A stretch of DNA of 64,000 bases from Micromonospora sp. NBC_00389 (GCF_036059255.1 NZ_CP107947.1:7378001-7442000), one strand, 5' to 3'. Positions 30,201-38,059 are shown, counted from the stretch's first letter. Translations and numbers: made by a program. Notes: generated by a model not told the origin, from the letters alone.

Positions 30201-30674
30201 GTGCGCGCCGTGCGGGTCGGGCTCGCCGTTCTGCGGGCCGGGCAGCCCGAGGGACAGCTCCGCACCGAAGATGGTCGGCAGGTCCAGCGCGCGGGCCGCC
30301 TCGGCGAAGCGGACCACCCCGTAGAAGCCGTCGTGGTCGGTGACGGCGAGCGCGGTGAGCCCCAGCCGGGCCGCCTCCTCGGCCAACTCCTCGGGGTGGC
30401 TGGCGCCGTCGAGGAAGCTGAAGTTGGTGTGCGCGTGCAGCTCCGCGTAGGGCACGGCGTCGTCGGGGCGGGGCAGCTCGGGCGCCTCGTAGTGCTGGCG
30501 CTTGCGACTCCAGGCCGGGGAGTCACCACCGTCGGCGTCCACGGCGAGCGGGTCCACCACGTGCAGGTGCCGCTCGCCCCTGCTCCCCCGGTTGCCGTCG
30601 GGCCGCCCGGAGAGCACACCCTCCAGCTCCGACCAGGGCATCTTCGGGTTGTGGAAGCTCATCTGGCTGAACAC
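27294..30674 (-). CDS. dnaE2: DnaE2, error-prone DNA polymerase III alpha
   Basis: Catalytic polymerase of the ImuA'-ImuB-DnaE2 mutasome. The 1126-residue protein has an N-terminal PHP domain (ELHAHTNFSFLDGAS), the polymerase palm with catalytic acids in PDIDVD, helix-hairpin-helix and OB-fold regions. It is shorter than replicative DnaE1, as expected. GTG 30674 follows directly on the imuB stop codon; an ATG at 30662 (MSFHNPKMPWSELE) is equally likely as the real start. Expected to be expressed with imuB. Confidence 0.96.
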   Translation of the reverse strand: MFSQMSFHNPKMPWSELEGVLSGRPDGNRGSRGERHLHVVDPLAVDADGGDSPAWSRKRQHYEAPELPRPDDAVPYAELHAHTNFSFLDGASHPEELAEEAARLGLTALAVTDHDGFYGVVRFAEAARALDLPTIFGAELSLGLPGPQNGEPDPHGAHLLVLAHGHEGYARLATTIARAQLRGGEKGRPVYGELEEVAAELRDHVLVLTGCRKGHVPAALLTEGVDAAARELDRLTALFGAETVAVELTDHGHPVDADRNDALAELAAAAGLPTVASNNVHYASPGRRRLATTVAAVRARRSLDEIDGWLPAAATAHLRSGAEMAARFAAYPGAVARAAEFGAELAFDLQLVAPQLPAYPVPPGHTEMSWLRKLTADGARERYGPPQAHPTAYAQLDHELNMIEELGFPGYFLVVYDIVTFCREQDIYCQGRGSAANSAVCYALRITNVDAVRHRLLFERFLAPERDGPPDIDVDIESDRREEVIQHVYTRYGREHAAQVANVISYRPRSAVRDVAKAFGFSPGQQDAWSKQIDRWGSVATVDVEDIPEQVVEYANELQTFPRHLGIHSGGMVICDRPVIEVCPVEWGRMPGRSVLQWDKDDCAAVGLVKFDLLGLGMLSALHYGYDMIGSRLDLGDMTLDDPEVYDMLCRADSVGVFQVESRAQMATLPRLKPREFYDLVVEVALIRPGPIQGGSVHPFIRRKNGLEPVTFAHPLMRNALEKTLGVPLFQEQLMQLAIDLAGFDAAEADQLRRAMGAKRSVERMTRIADRLYAGMAERGITGELADDVYRKLTAFASYGFPESHAMSFAYLVYASSWLKRYHPAPFLAALLNAQPMGFYSPQTLVDDARRHGVEVRRPDINASGAKAVLESTPDTRWGSGPGEPPHAWGLDGPAVRLGLSSVRTLGAEVAERIEADRSAHGPYRDMSDLARRVGLTAAQLEALATADAFACFGLTRRQALWAAGAAAQDRPGRLPGTVTGAAAPTLPGMEAVDRLVADVWATGLSPESHPARFIRGQLDVLGAVPIARLGRVEPGQRIRVGGIVTHRQRPATAGGVTFLNLEDETGMLNVTCSPGLWQRYRRVARTSAALVVRGRLERHEGVTNLVADRLDAIEPPVSPASRDFR

Positions 30675-32372
30675 TCAGTCATAGATCGCCTCCACCAGCC
30701 ACTGCCCGGCCTCGACGGCGAGCAGCAGGGCGGTGCCGTCGGCGAGGCCGACCTGAAACCGGGCCCGACGGCGGGCTTCCGCCGGCGCCCACCAGCGCTC
30801 GTCCACCGGCCACGGCCCGGCCCAGCCGACGATCTCCGCCGGCTGGCCGGTACCAACCACCAGCAGGGCGGGCGGGGCGCTCACCGCCAACCGCGCGCTG
30901 ATCACCACCGGCTCTCCGGCGGCGTCGTGCACGGTCGCCGCGAGCGGGCTCGGCAGCACCATCGCCGGTGCGGGCGGTGGGAGCTGGCCGGGCCAGGGCG
31001 GGGCACCCCCCGCCACCCGGGCCCCGGCCCGCGCCGCGCCACCGCCCGATCCGCCCAGGTCCGCCGACCGGCCCGAGACCGCCAGCCCACCGGGGGACGC
31101 CGACCCGCCCGGATACGCCGGGCTGCCCGGCGCCGGCGGGCCGGGACGGGTGGGGACGCGTTCGTCGCCCCAGGGCACCAGTCGCACCTGGTCGGCCGGG
31201 GAGCGCCCGCCGCCGAGCACCGCGGTGACCACCGCTTCCGGGCCGAGGATGCCCTGCACCCGACTCAACGCCCGGTGGGCCCGCTCCCGCTCCTCGCCGG
31301 TCTCCCCCCAGAGGCCGGACTGCAGGCCGGCCTGGGCGATCACCCCGTCCGGGATCAGCCGCAGCCGGATGATGCCGGCCGTCGGCCGGGCCGGTCGGGC
31401 ACCGGCCCGGCCGTTGCTGCCGGAGAGCCACCCGTCGAGCTGCCAGCGCACCCGGTCGGCGATGGCCGCGGCGGTGAGCAGGCCGTCGTGCCGCCACACC
31501 CGGTGCAGCTCCTGCCCGTGCTCGGTGACCGCCTCGATGCCGAGCCGGGTGCAGGCCAGCCCGTGCCCGGCCAGCCGGTCGTGCAGTTGCTCGGCCAGCG
31601 CACGGGCGGCGAACGCCGCCGCATCGACCCGGTCGATCGGCTCGTCGTACTCGGCGGTCACCGTCAGGTCGGCCGGCGGCTGCCGGACGGCGAGCGGGCG
31701 GTGGTCCCGCCCGGCGGCCAGCCGGTGGGCCAGCGCGCCGTCGAACCCGAACCGGGCCAGCACGTCACCGGCCGGCAACGCGGCGAAGTCGCCGAGGGTC
31801 CGCACCCCCAGCCGGCGCAGCAGGTCGGCCAGCGCCGGCCGGGCGAGCGCCTCGACCGGCAACCCGGCCAGGAACTCCGGCGTCCCGCCCGGCGCCACCA
31901 CCCGGCCGGCGCGGGCGGCCAGCCCCGCGGCGAAGACCCCGTCGGCGATGCCGATCTGGCTCTCCACCAGACACGACTGGGCGATGTGCTCGATGATCCG
32001 CTCGGCGGCCGCCTCCTCGCCGCCGAGGTAACGGCTCGGGCCCCGGGCGGCCACCGCGCAGGCGCCCGGGCGAACCACCTCGACGCCGGCGACCAGCTCC
32101 TCCACCGCGGCGACCACCGGCTCGAACGCCCGGGCGTCCCGGCTTGGGTCGTACTCCACGACGGTGAGCTGCGGGCAGCGGCCCTGCGCCTCCCGCTTGC
32201 GCAGCCCCCGGCGCACCCCCTCGGCGCGGGCCCGCTCGGAGCAGGCGACCACCCGGTTGGCGTGCAGCACGGCGACCGGGCCGGTGGCCGGCACCCCGTC
32301 GACGATCTCGGCGGCGAGCACCGGCCAATCTGGGCACCACAGCAGCAGGGTCCGTACCGGTGAGCCGGTCAC
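30675..32372 (-). CDS. imuB: ImuB, inactive Y-family polymerase scaffold
   Basis: A Y-family fold protein that links DnaE2 and ImuA' to the sliding clamp. It starts MTGSPVRTLLLWCPDWPVLA from GTG 32372, giving 565 residues. In place of the catalytic acids of active Y polymerases (VDMDAFF and SLDEAF in DinB above) it has WCPDWPVLA and PSRYLGGEE, so it should lack polymerase activity, as known for ImuB. A long Pro/Gly-rich insert occurs in the last third. An open frame reaches 32489 and would overlap imuA'; the shorter start matches the family. Confidence 0.92.
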   Translation of the reverse strand: MTGSPVRTLLLWCPDWPVLAAEIVDGVPATGPVAVLHANRVVACSERARAEGVRRGLRKREAQGRCPQLTVVEYDPSRDARAFEPVVAAVEELVAGVEVVRPGACAVAARGPSRYLGGEEAAAERIIEHIAQSCLVESQIGIADGVFAAGLAARAGRVVAPGGTPEFLAGLPVEALARPALADLLRRLGVRTLGDFAALPAGDVLARFGFDGALAHRLAAGRDHRPLAVRQPPADLTVTAEYDEPIDRVDAAAFAARALAEQLHDRLAGHGLACTRLGIEAVTEHGQELHRVWRHDGLLTAAAIADRVRWQLDGWLSGSNGRAGARPARPTAGIIRLRLIPDGVIAQAGLQSGLWGETGEERERAHRALSRVQGILGPEAVVTAVLGGGRSPADQVRLVPWGDERVPTRPGPPAPGSPAYPGGSASPGGLAVSGRSADLGGSGGGAARAGARVAGGAPPWPGQLPPPAPAMVLPSPLAATVHDAAGEPVVISARLAVSAPPALLVVGTGQPAEIVGWAGPWPVDERWWAPAEARRRARFQVGLADGTALLLAVEAGQWLVEAIYD

Positions 32373-32427
32373 CCCGGACCTCCCGGGCCAGGCTCGGCCG
32401 GAACGGCACCGCGCTCCGCGACCCCGG

Positions 32428-33225
32428 TCACGCCGGACTGACCAGGGTGAGGGCGCCCTGCCGGGCGGTGTCGGCGCGGACCCGGTCACCGGCCGGCGGC
32501 ACCGGACGGGGCCGGCCGGCGAACGGCACGGCCGGTCGGCCCACGGGCGACAGCACCGTACGAGGGATCACCCGGGTGAGCTCGTCACCGGGGAGCCAGA
32601 CCTTGATCTCCTTGGGTCGGGCGGCCGCCCCGCGCCCGCGCGCCGAGACGGTGACCTCCCGGCGGCGCAGCCGGCCCCGGCCCGCCCCGAGCCCTTCCCA
32701 GACCCCACGGACCACCTGCAACGTCACGTCCGCGCCGTCCCACCGGCCGTACGGGACGAGCACGCTGCCGCGCTGCCGGGCCCGGGCGGCCAGTCGGGTG
32801 GCGACCGAGGCGGAGACCGCAGCCGGCACGGCGGTGACCACGACATCCACCCCGTCGATCAGCGCGGCGACCACGGTGGCCCACTCGGGGCCGGGATTCG
32901 GCACCAGGGCCAGTCGGTCCAGGGCGATGCCCAGCTCGGCGGCCGCGCCCGCGCCGAACGTCGGCACCCCGACCACGGCGCACCACGAGCCGGCGCGGGA
33001 CGCCTCGGCGAGCAGGGCCAGCACCAGCGAGGTGCCGCCACTGCGCCGAGGTTGACCGACGGCGACCGCGATGGTGCTGCCCCGACGCAGGCCCCGGTTG
33101 GGTAGCAGGCCGGTCAGCTCAGGCACCACCGGCAGCACCCGGTGGCCGCCCTCCGGATCGGGTGCGCTCGCCGGGCGTACCAGATCGGCCAGTGCGGCGG
33201 AACCGACCACCATGCGGCCCGCCAT
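32428..33225 (-). CDS. ImuA', RecA-like mutasome accessory protein
   Basis: A 265-residue RecA/ImuA-like protein. The loop GQPRRSGGTSLVLALLAE stands where a Walker A motif would be and lacks the GKS/T, so ATP binding may be lost, as in other actinobacterial ImuA' proteins. It precedes imuB by 55 nt and forms the mutasome with imuB and dnaE2. A GGGGGG motif lies 8 nt before ATG 33225. No -10 box or SOS box of its own was found in the 50 nt upstream. Confidence 0.88.
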   Translation of the reverse strand: MAGRMVVGSAALADLVRPASAPDPEGGHRVLPVVPELTGLLPNRGLRRGSTIAVAVGQPRRSGGTSLVLALLAEASRAGSWCAVVGVPTFGAGAAAELGIALDRLALVPNPGPEWATVVAALIDGVDVVVTAVPAAVSASVATRLAARARQRGSVLVPYGRWDGADVTLQVVRGVWEGLGAGRGRLRRREVTVSARGRGAAARPKEIKVWLPGDELTRVIPRTVLSPVGRPAVPFAGRPRPVPPAGDRVRADTARQGALTLVSPA

Positions 33226-33276
33226 CGGACCAACCCCCCGTCGTTGCTGTGGATCAGATCAGGACCGGCACGCCGG

Positions 33277-33317
33277 GACGCCGGCCGCCCGGCTCCCCCC
33301 ATCGGGCGGCCGGCGTC
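33277..33317 (-). terminator. Strong hairpin between the HEPN gene and imuA'
   Basis: 14-bp perfect arms (33277-33290 with 33304-33317, GACGCCGGCCGCCC / GGGCGGCCGGCGTC) and a 13-nt loop, starting 10 nt past the HEPN stop codon. No U-tract. It may end or weaken the HEPN transcript before imuA'. Confidence 0.6.
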
Positions 33318-33326
33318 ACGGCGGGG

Positions 33327-33776
33327 TCATGCGGCGAGGCCGTCCAGGGCCGGTTGGTGAGCCACACCGAGCGCGGTCTCCACCACCGTGACGAACTGTT
33401 CGGCCGCGCGGAGCAGGTCGTCTGCCTCCCGGGCGCTGACCACCCGGGGGATGCCGGCCTCGGCGGCGGCCCGCTTGCCGGCACCGGCGGCGAAGAACCG
33501 GGCCCACTCGTCGAGCTCGGGGGCGACGGCGCAGAGCAGGACCCAGACGCTGGTGATCCGGTTGCGGCGGCTCGGCGCGGGTCGGGCGCGGGCGGCGAGC
33601 AGGGCGGCCGCCGCGCGCAGCGCCGCCAGGTGGGCGGCCGCGTAGCGCAAACCGTCGGGTCGGGTCTGGCCGGCTTCGATCAGCCCGCGCCGGGCCAACG
33701 TGAGGAGTTGGGCGGGGGTGCGGTGCGGCAGCACGTGCGCCGGCACCGTCGGTGCCTGAGCCGGGTTGGTCGGCAT
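33327..33776 (-). CDS. SAV_6107-type HEPN domain protein
   Basis: A 149-residue, mostly alpha-helical protein starting MPTNPAQAPTVPAHVLP, with the helix pair LLTLARRGLIEAGQTRPDGL and AAHLAALRAAAALLAARARP followed by VWVLLCAVAPELDEWARFFA. This resembles the HEPN protein often found beside imuA'/imuB in actinobacteria. HEPN folds include RNases and abortive-infection factors, but the activity here is unknown. ATG 33776 has a strong Shine-Dalgarno (GGAGGAGAC). Two SOS boxes lie about 300 nt upstream, so it is probably LexA-controlled. Confidence 0.78.
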   Translation of the reverse strand: MPTNPAQAPTVPAHVLPHRTPAQLLTLARRGLIEAGQTRPDGLRYAAAHLAALRAAAALLAARARPAPSRRNRITSVWVLLCAVAPELDEWARFFAAGAGKRAAAEAGIPRVVSAREADDLLRAAEQFVTVVETALGVAHQPALDGLAA

Positions 33777-33875
33777 GGACTGTCTCCTCCACGTGGCCGG
33801 GGCGTCGGCCGGCGCACTGATGCCGCCGATGAGACGCCGAGGTCGGGTGGTGCGGAGGAAGACGCACCGGGTGTG

Positions 33876-33918
33876 GCCGGCCGGGTGTGGATGCTTCCCC
33901 ACACCACACCCGGCCGGC
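33876..33918 (-). promoter_or_regulatory. Hairpin in the long 5' leader of the HEPN gene
   Basis: 15-bp perfect arms (33876-33890 with 33904-33918, GCCGGCCGGGTGTGG and complement) and a 13-nt loop. It stands in the 302-nt stretch 33777-34078, which has no convincing gene and separates the SOS boxes from the HEPN start. It could be an attenuator or mRNA stability element. Confidence 0.45.
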
Positions 33919-34078
33919 GTACCGGCGGGTTCGTCGCCCGCCGCCCGGGGGTCGTGGGCGGCGAGCGACGCTCCTGCCTGATGGGACCGGGCTCGCGACT
34001 GCCCGGAAACCCAGGTGCGGCCCGCGGAGCCACACCGCCCGGAGGTGGTGCCGCGAAACACCGCGCTCCGGCTGGTTG

Positions 34079-34111
34079 GAACGGGCGTTCGAGGCAATCG
34101 AACACTCGTTC
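34079..34111. promoter_or_regulatory. Two tandem LexA (SOS) boxes
   Basis: GAACGGGCGTTC (34079-34090) and GAACACTCGTTC (34100-34111) both fit the Gram-positive LexA consensus GAAC-N4-GTTC exactly, with centres 21 bp apart (two helical turns). The second extends to TCGAAC...GTTCTA. They lie between the HEPN gene (minus) and the YbaK-like gene (plus). A -35-like TGACAG at 34122-34127 on the plus strand is adjacent. Confidence 0.82.
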
Positions 34112-34218
34112 TAACTGCTGCTGACAGTACACCTCCCCTCCGACGAAAATGCAACGTGTGACGCGCCGGCCGGTGCACCAGAGTGAACCCGGCACCGCGG
34201 ACCGGGAAGAATGGCGGG

Positions 34219-34707
34219 ATGCAGCCACACCCGAACGTACGGGCGGTGCAGGACGCGCTCACCGACGCCGGCGCACTCGACGGCGCTGGCCAGCCCAGCA
34301 CGGTCCGCCTGCTGCCCGACGCGGTGCACACCGCCGCGGCAGCCGCCGAGGCGCTCGGCGTCCAGGTCGGCCAGATCGCCAACTCGCTGATCTTCGACGC
34401 GGACGACGCGCCGCTGCTCGTGCTCACCTCCGGCGCGCACCGGGTGGACACCGCCGGTCTGGCCGCGTCGATCGGGGTCACCCGGCTGCGCCGGGCCACC
34501 CCGGAGTTCGTCCGGACGCACACCGGGCAGCCGATCGGCGGGGTCGCTCCGCTCGGGCACCCGCGCGTACTGCGCACCCTGGTGGACACCGCGCTGGCGG
34601 CGTACCCGGAGGTCTGGGCCGCTGGCGGCGTACCGCAGGCGGTCTTCCCGACCACCTACGCCGAGCTGCTGCGGGTCACCGCCGGCACCCCGACCGAGGT
34701 GGCGTGA
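34219..34707 (+). CDS. YbaK/EbsC-type aminoacyl-tRNA deacylase
   Basis: A 162-residue protein of the YbaK/ProXp family, which hydrolyses mischarged aminoacyl-tRNA. Visible are the start MQPHPNVRAVQDALTDAG, the conserved QIANSLIF segment, LLVLTSGAHRVDT and the GGVAPLGHP loop. ATG 34219 was chosen over an upstream GTG at 34183 because homologues begin here. It leads a plus-strand run into the carotenoid genes but is separated from the next one by a 56-nt repeat-like spacer. Confidence 0.85.
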   Translation: MQPHPNVRAVQDALTDAGALDGAGQPSTVRLLPDAVHTAAAAAEALGVQVGQIANSLIFDADDAPLLVLTSGAHRVDTAGLAASIGVTRLRRATPEFVRTHTGQPIGGVAPLGHPRVLRTLVDTALAAYPEVWAAGGVPQAVFPTTYAELLRVTAGTPTEVA

Positions 34708-34766
34708 GCGAGCGAACCAGCAGGCACAGCAGCGAGGCGCTCGCGAAGCCGCGAAGCGGTGGCGTG
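34697..34766. repeat. Intergenic junction repeat flanked by GGTGGCGTGAGC
   Basis: The end of the YbaK-like gene and the start of the CrtA-like gene carry the same 12-mer, GGTGGCGTGAGC, about 60 nt apart. The sequence between is built of GCGAGCGAAC, GCGAGGCGCTCGCG and CGCGAAGCGG words. Related purine-rich CGAAGCG/GAGCGA stretches occur before leuS (about 17600-17630) and, in weaker form, at the ftsW-murG junction and before aroG (47740-47775). Confidence 0.5.
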
Positions 34767-35501
34767 AGCAGCGTCGGAGAGCTGGTCACCCTGCACGTGT
34801 GGCGGACGTCCCGCGGCGCGCTGCCCCGGGCGCTGACCCGGATGGCGGTGGACCCGGGCCGACTGCGTGCCCTCCCGGGCGTCCGGTTCGGCAAGCTGCT
34901 GGGCACCGGGACCGGCACCGGCTTCGGCCCGGGTGACGCCGACCTGACCCGGTGGGCGGCGCTGACCGTCTGGGACTCCCCCGCCGCGGCGGCCGGCTTC
35001 GACGACTCGCCGGTCGGGCGCGCCTGGGCGCGGATCGCCCACGCCCACGCCCGGGTCGACCTGCGCCCACTGAGCAGCCGGGGTGAGTGGTCCGGGCAGC
35101 GGCCGTTCGGCGAGCCGTCGGGCGGCCGGGTCACCGGGCCGGTGCTGGCGCTGACCCGGGCCCGGCTGCGGGCCCGCCGGGCGGCCACCTTCTGGCGGGC
35201 GATCCCCCCGGTGGCTGCCGCCCTGCGCGACGCTCCCGGGCTGCTGGCCCGGTTCGGCGTCGGCGAGGCGCCACTGGGTTGGCAGGGCACGGTGAGCGTG
35301 TGGCGCGACCCGACGGACCTGGTGGCGTTCGCGTACCGTCACCCGGAGCACCGGGCGGCGATCATGCGAACTCCCACCGCGGGCTGGTACGCCGAGGAGT
35401 TGTTCGCGCGGTTCGAGGTGCGCGACGTGGTCGGCGACCGGACGGTGCTCGGATGGGTCGCCGACGGCGACCCGGGAACGGTGAAGGGTGGACGGGCATG
35501 A
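34764..35501 (+). CDS. CrtA-like (spheroidene monooxygenase family) protein
   Basis: A 245-residue protein from GTG 34764. The pattern FGKLLGTGTGTGFGPGDADL, then TRWAALTVWDSPAAAAGFD, matches the spheroidene monooxygenase (CrtA) family, which oxygenates acyclic carotenoids in phototrophs. It heads a set of five coupled or closely spaced carotenoid-linked genes; its stop overlaps the next start (ATGA). Whether it oxygenates a carotenoid here is inference. No signal peptide. Confidence 0.8.
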   Translation: MSSVGELVTLHVWRTSRGALPRALTRMAVDPGRLRALPGVRFGKLLGTGTGTGFGPGDADLTRWAALTVWDSPAAAAGFDDSPVGRAWARIAHAHARVDLRPLSSRGEWSGQRPFGEPSGGRVTGPVLALTRARLRARRAATFWRAIPPVAAALRDAPGLLARFGVGEAPLGWQGTVSVWRDPTDLVAFAYRHPEHRAAIMRTPTAGWYAEELFARFEVRDVVGDRTVLGWVADGDPGTVKGGRA

Positions 35502-36049
35502 GGTTGGTGCGCTGGACGCCGGACGATCTCGTCCGGCGGCTGGACGACGTGGTGACCGTCTACGGCGAGGCGATGGGTTACCGCACCGACCTGCTGGAGG
35601 CCCGGCGCGGCTACATCGCCACCCACGTCCGCCGACCCGGGTTCCGGGCCGTGGCCAGCCTGACCAGCGAGGGGCACCTCGCCGGCTTCGGCTACGGCTA
35701 CCTGGGCGGCCCCGGCCAGTGGTGGCACGACCAGGTGCACCGGGCACTGGACGTCCCGACCCGGCAGCGCTGGCTCACCCACTGCTTCGAGGTGGTCGAG
35801 CTGCACGTCCGGCCGCCCGCGCAGGGGCACGGCCTGGGCGCCGGCCAGCTGCGCGCGCTGCTCACCATGGCCGAGGGCGACACCACGCTGCTGTCCACCC
35901 CGGAGGCCGAGGAGCAGACCTCGCGGGCCTGGCGGCTGTACCGGCGGTTCGGCTTCGTCGACGTGCTGCGCGACTTCCACTTCCCCGGCGACGAGCGACC
36001 GTTCGGCGTACTCGGTCGGGACCTGCCGCTCGAGCCACCGGCGTCATGA
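35498..36049 (+). CDS. GNAT-family acetyltransferase
   Basis: A 183-residue GNAT fold protein. The acetyl-CoA loop reads VRPPAQGHGLGAGQLRALL and a C-terminal segment AWRLYRRFGFVDVLRDFHFP fits motif B. It is coupled on both sides by ATGA overlaps, inside the carotenoid operon. Its substrate is unknown; a role in tailoring or regulating carotenoid synthesis is only suggested by position. Confidence 0.87.
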   Translation: MRLVRWTPDDLVRRLDDVVTVYGEAMGYRTDLLEARRGYIATHVRRPGFRAVASLTSEGHLAGFGYGYLGGPGQWWHDQVHRALDVPTRQRWLTHCFEVVELHVRPPAQGHGLGAGQLRALLTMAEGDTTLLSTPEAEEQTSRAWRLYRRFGFVDVLRDFHFPGDERPFGVLGRDLPLEPPAS

Positions 36050-36924
36050 CCCGGCGGGTCTCCTGGACGCTGCTCGCGGTCCTGGTGCTCGCCCAGATCT
36101 GCTACCCGCTCACCAGCGGCGCCACGCGGGCCGGGCTCACCGTGGCCACCGTCGTGCTCGGTTGGCTGCTCTCGGTCGGCCACGCGCTGCTCAGCCGGGG
36201 CCTCCGGGCCGCGGCGGCGCTGGTCGCGGTGGCCACCGGCGGCGGGTTCGCGATCGAGGCGATCGGGGTGGCCACCGGCGTGCCGTTCGGCAGCTACGAC
36301 TACTCCGGGGAGCTCGGTCCCAAGCTGGCCGGGGTGCCGCTGATCATCCCGCTGGCCTGGACCTGGATGGCCTGGCCGGCCTGGCTGGCGGCGGTCCGGC
36401 TGACCGGCGGCAACGGGTCGACGGCTGGTGGCAACGGGTCGACGGCTGGCGGCAGCGGGTCGACGGCTGACCGGCGGGTCCGGCGGGTCGCGCTGGCCGC
36501 ACTGGGGTTGGCCGCCTGGGACCTCTTCCTCGATCCGCAGATGGTGGCCGAGGGCTACTGGACCTGGCGGAACGCCACCCCGGCGCTGCCCGGCCTGCCC
36601 GGCATCCCGGTCAGCAACTACCTGGGCTGGCTGCTCTTCGCGGTGCTGCTGATGAGCGCGCTGCGCCCGCTGGCCGGCCTGACCGCCGAGCACACCGACC
36701 AGCGGGATCACCCGATGATCGCGCTCTACCTGTGGACGTACTTCTCCAGCATCCTGGCCCACGCGGTCTTCCTCGACCTGCCCGCCTCGGCGCTCTGGGG
36801 CGCGGCCGGCATGTCGGTGATCGCCGTGCCGCTGGCGGTGACCCTGCTGCGCGCCCGCCAGGCCCGCGACAACCACCGGGTGGATCACCAACCGCACCGG
36901 CCCGGCGTCGACGCGACCCGATGA
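36046..36924 (+). CDS. CruF-like carotenoid 1',2'-hydratase
   Basis: A 292-residue polytopic membrane protein of the carotenoid biosynthesis family that includes CruF and archaeal CrtC-type hydratases, which add water to the psi end of acyclic or monocyclic carotenoids. Family features are FAIEAIGVATGVPFGSYDYS, IPLAWTWMAWPAW, AWDLFLDPQMVAEGYWTW and IPVSNYLGWLL. A loop near residues 122-142 holds three 7-residue repeats. The ATG overlaps the GNAT stop and the stop overlaps the glycosyltransferase start. Confidence 0.85.
   Translation: MTRRVSWTLLAVLVLAQICYPLTSGATRAGLTVATVVLGWLLSVGHALLSRGLRAAAALVAVATGGGFAIEAIGVATGVPFGSYDYSGELGPKLAGVPLIIPLAWTWMAWPAWLAAVRLTGGNGSTAGGNGSTAGGSGSTADRRVRRVALAALGLAAWDLFLDPQMVAEGYWTWRNATPALPGLPGIPVSNYLGWLLFAVLLMSALRPLAGLTAEHTDQRDHPMIALYLWTYFSSILAHAVFLDLPASALWGAAGMSVIAVPLAVTLLRARQARDNHRVDHQPHRPGVDATR
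36409..36471 (+). repeat. Three in-frame 21-bp repeats in the CruF-like gene
   Basis: Copies at 36409-36429, 36430-36450 and 36451-36471, each reading GGCAACGGGTCGACGGCTGG or a one- to two-base variant. They encode GGNGSTA, GGNGSTA and GGSGSTA in a loop between membrane spans. Confidence 0.95.
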
Positions 36925-38048
36925 CCGTCCTGCTCGCCCTGCTGCTCGCCGTCGCCGCGCTGACCGGGCACACCTGGCTCAACGCCGCCCGCTGGCTGCG
37001 CCGGCCCACCGACCGATCGGACGAGGTCGGTGAGCTGGTCGCCGTACTGCTGCCGCTGCGCGACGAGGCCGCCCGCGTCACCGGATGCCTGCGCGCCCTA
37101 CTCGCCCAGCGCGGCGTGCCCGGGCTGCGCGTCGTGGTCCTCGACGACGGGTCCACCGACGGCACCGCCGAGGTGGTCCGTGCGGTGGCCGGCGACGACC
37201 CTCGGGTCACCCTCCTCACCGGGGTCGCCCCGCCGCCGGGCTGGCTGGGCAAGCCGCACGCCTGCTGGCAACTGGCCACCCGGGCCGACCCGGCGGCCAC
37301 CGCGCTGGTCTTCGTCGACGCCGACGTGGTGCTCGCCCCGCACGCCGTGGCGGCGGCCGTCACCGAACTGCGCGCCGCCCGCGCGACGCTGCTGTCGCCG
37401 TACCCCCGGATCGTGGTGACGACGGCGGCCGACCGGCTGGTGCAGCCGCTGTTGCAGTGGCTCTGGCTGACCTTCCTGCCGTTGCGCGCGATGGAACGCT
37501 CGCCGCGGCCGTCGCTGGCCGCGGCGGGCGGGCAGTTCCTGGTGGTGGACCGGGCCGGCTACACCGCCGCCGGCGGGCACGCCGCGGTCGCCGACAAGAT
37601 CCTGGAGGACATCGAGCTGGCCCGGGCGGTCAAACGGGCCGGCGGGCGCATCGCCCTGGCCGACGGCTCCCGGCTGGCCACCTGCCGGATGTACGACGAC
37701 TGGCCGCAGCTGCGCGATGGGTACTCGAAGTCGCTCTGGGCGTCGTTCGGGCACCCGGGCGCGGCGGCCGCCGTGGTGGCGCTGCTGCTCCTGCTCTACA
37801 CCGCACCGCCGCTGGTCGCGCTGGCCGGCGTGGCGGCCGGCGCTCCGGTGGTGGCCGCCGTGGGTCTGGCCGGCTACCTGCTCGGAGCGGCCGGACGGGT
37901 GCTCACCGCCCGGGCGACCGGGGGACGGTGGTGGCCCGACGCGCTCGCACACCCCGTGTCGGTCGTGGTCCTCGGTTGGCTGACCCTGCGGTCGTACCAT
38001 CTGCGAAAGCGTCGCCGCCTGACCTGGCGGGGCCGCCCGGTCAGCTAG
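36921..38048 (+). CDS. GT2 glycosyltransferase (CruG-like)
   Basis: A 375-residue family 2 glycosyltransferase with an N-terminal hydrophobic segment, the nucleotide-sugar site [14 protein letters not shown], the metal-binding VFVDADVVL, an acceptor-site region [16 protein letters not shown], and three C-terminal membrane spans. The layout fits the CruG-type enzymes that glycosylate hydroxylated carotenoids made by CruF. It is coupled to the CruF-like gene by ATGA. The sugar donor cannot be deduced. Confidence 0.85.
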   Translation: MTVLLALLLAVAALTGHTWLNAARWLRRPTDRSDEVGELVAVLLPLRDEAARVTGCLRALLAQRGVPGLRVVVLDDGSTDGTAEVVRAVAGDDPRVTLLTGVAPPPGWLGKPHACWQLATRADPAATALVFVDADVVLAPHAVAAAVTELRAARATLLSPYPRIVVTTAADRLVQPLLQWLWLTFLPLRAMERSPRPSLAAAGGQFLVVDRAGYTAAGGHAAVADKILEDIELARAVKRAGGRIALADGSRLATCRMYDDWPQLRDGYSKSLWASFGHPGAAAAVVALLLLLYTAPPLVALAGVAAGAPVVAAVGLAGYLLGAAGRVLTARATGGRWWPDALAHPVSVVVLGWLTLRSYHLRKRRRLTWRGRPVS

Positions 38049-38059
38049 GAGGGCGCGAC

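Noticed and set aside
32373..32489. Longer ImuB start at 32489
   Set aside because: It would overlap imuA' and adds a basic low-complexity stretch absent from the family; GTG 32372 gives the expected N-terminus.
34111..34130. RecA-NDp/PafBC type promoter next to the SOS boxes
   Set aside because: CTGTCAGCA followed by TAGAAC looks similar at first, but the spacer is three bases too short and the -10 does not fit.
33777..34655. Upstream extension of the HEPN gene to 442 codons
   Set aside because: The added part crosses the SOS boxes and the YbaK-like gene, has no domain, and ATG 33776 has a strong Shine-Dalgarno.
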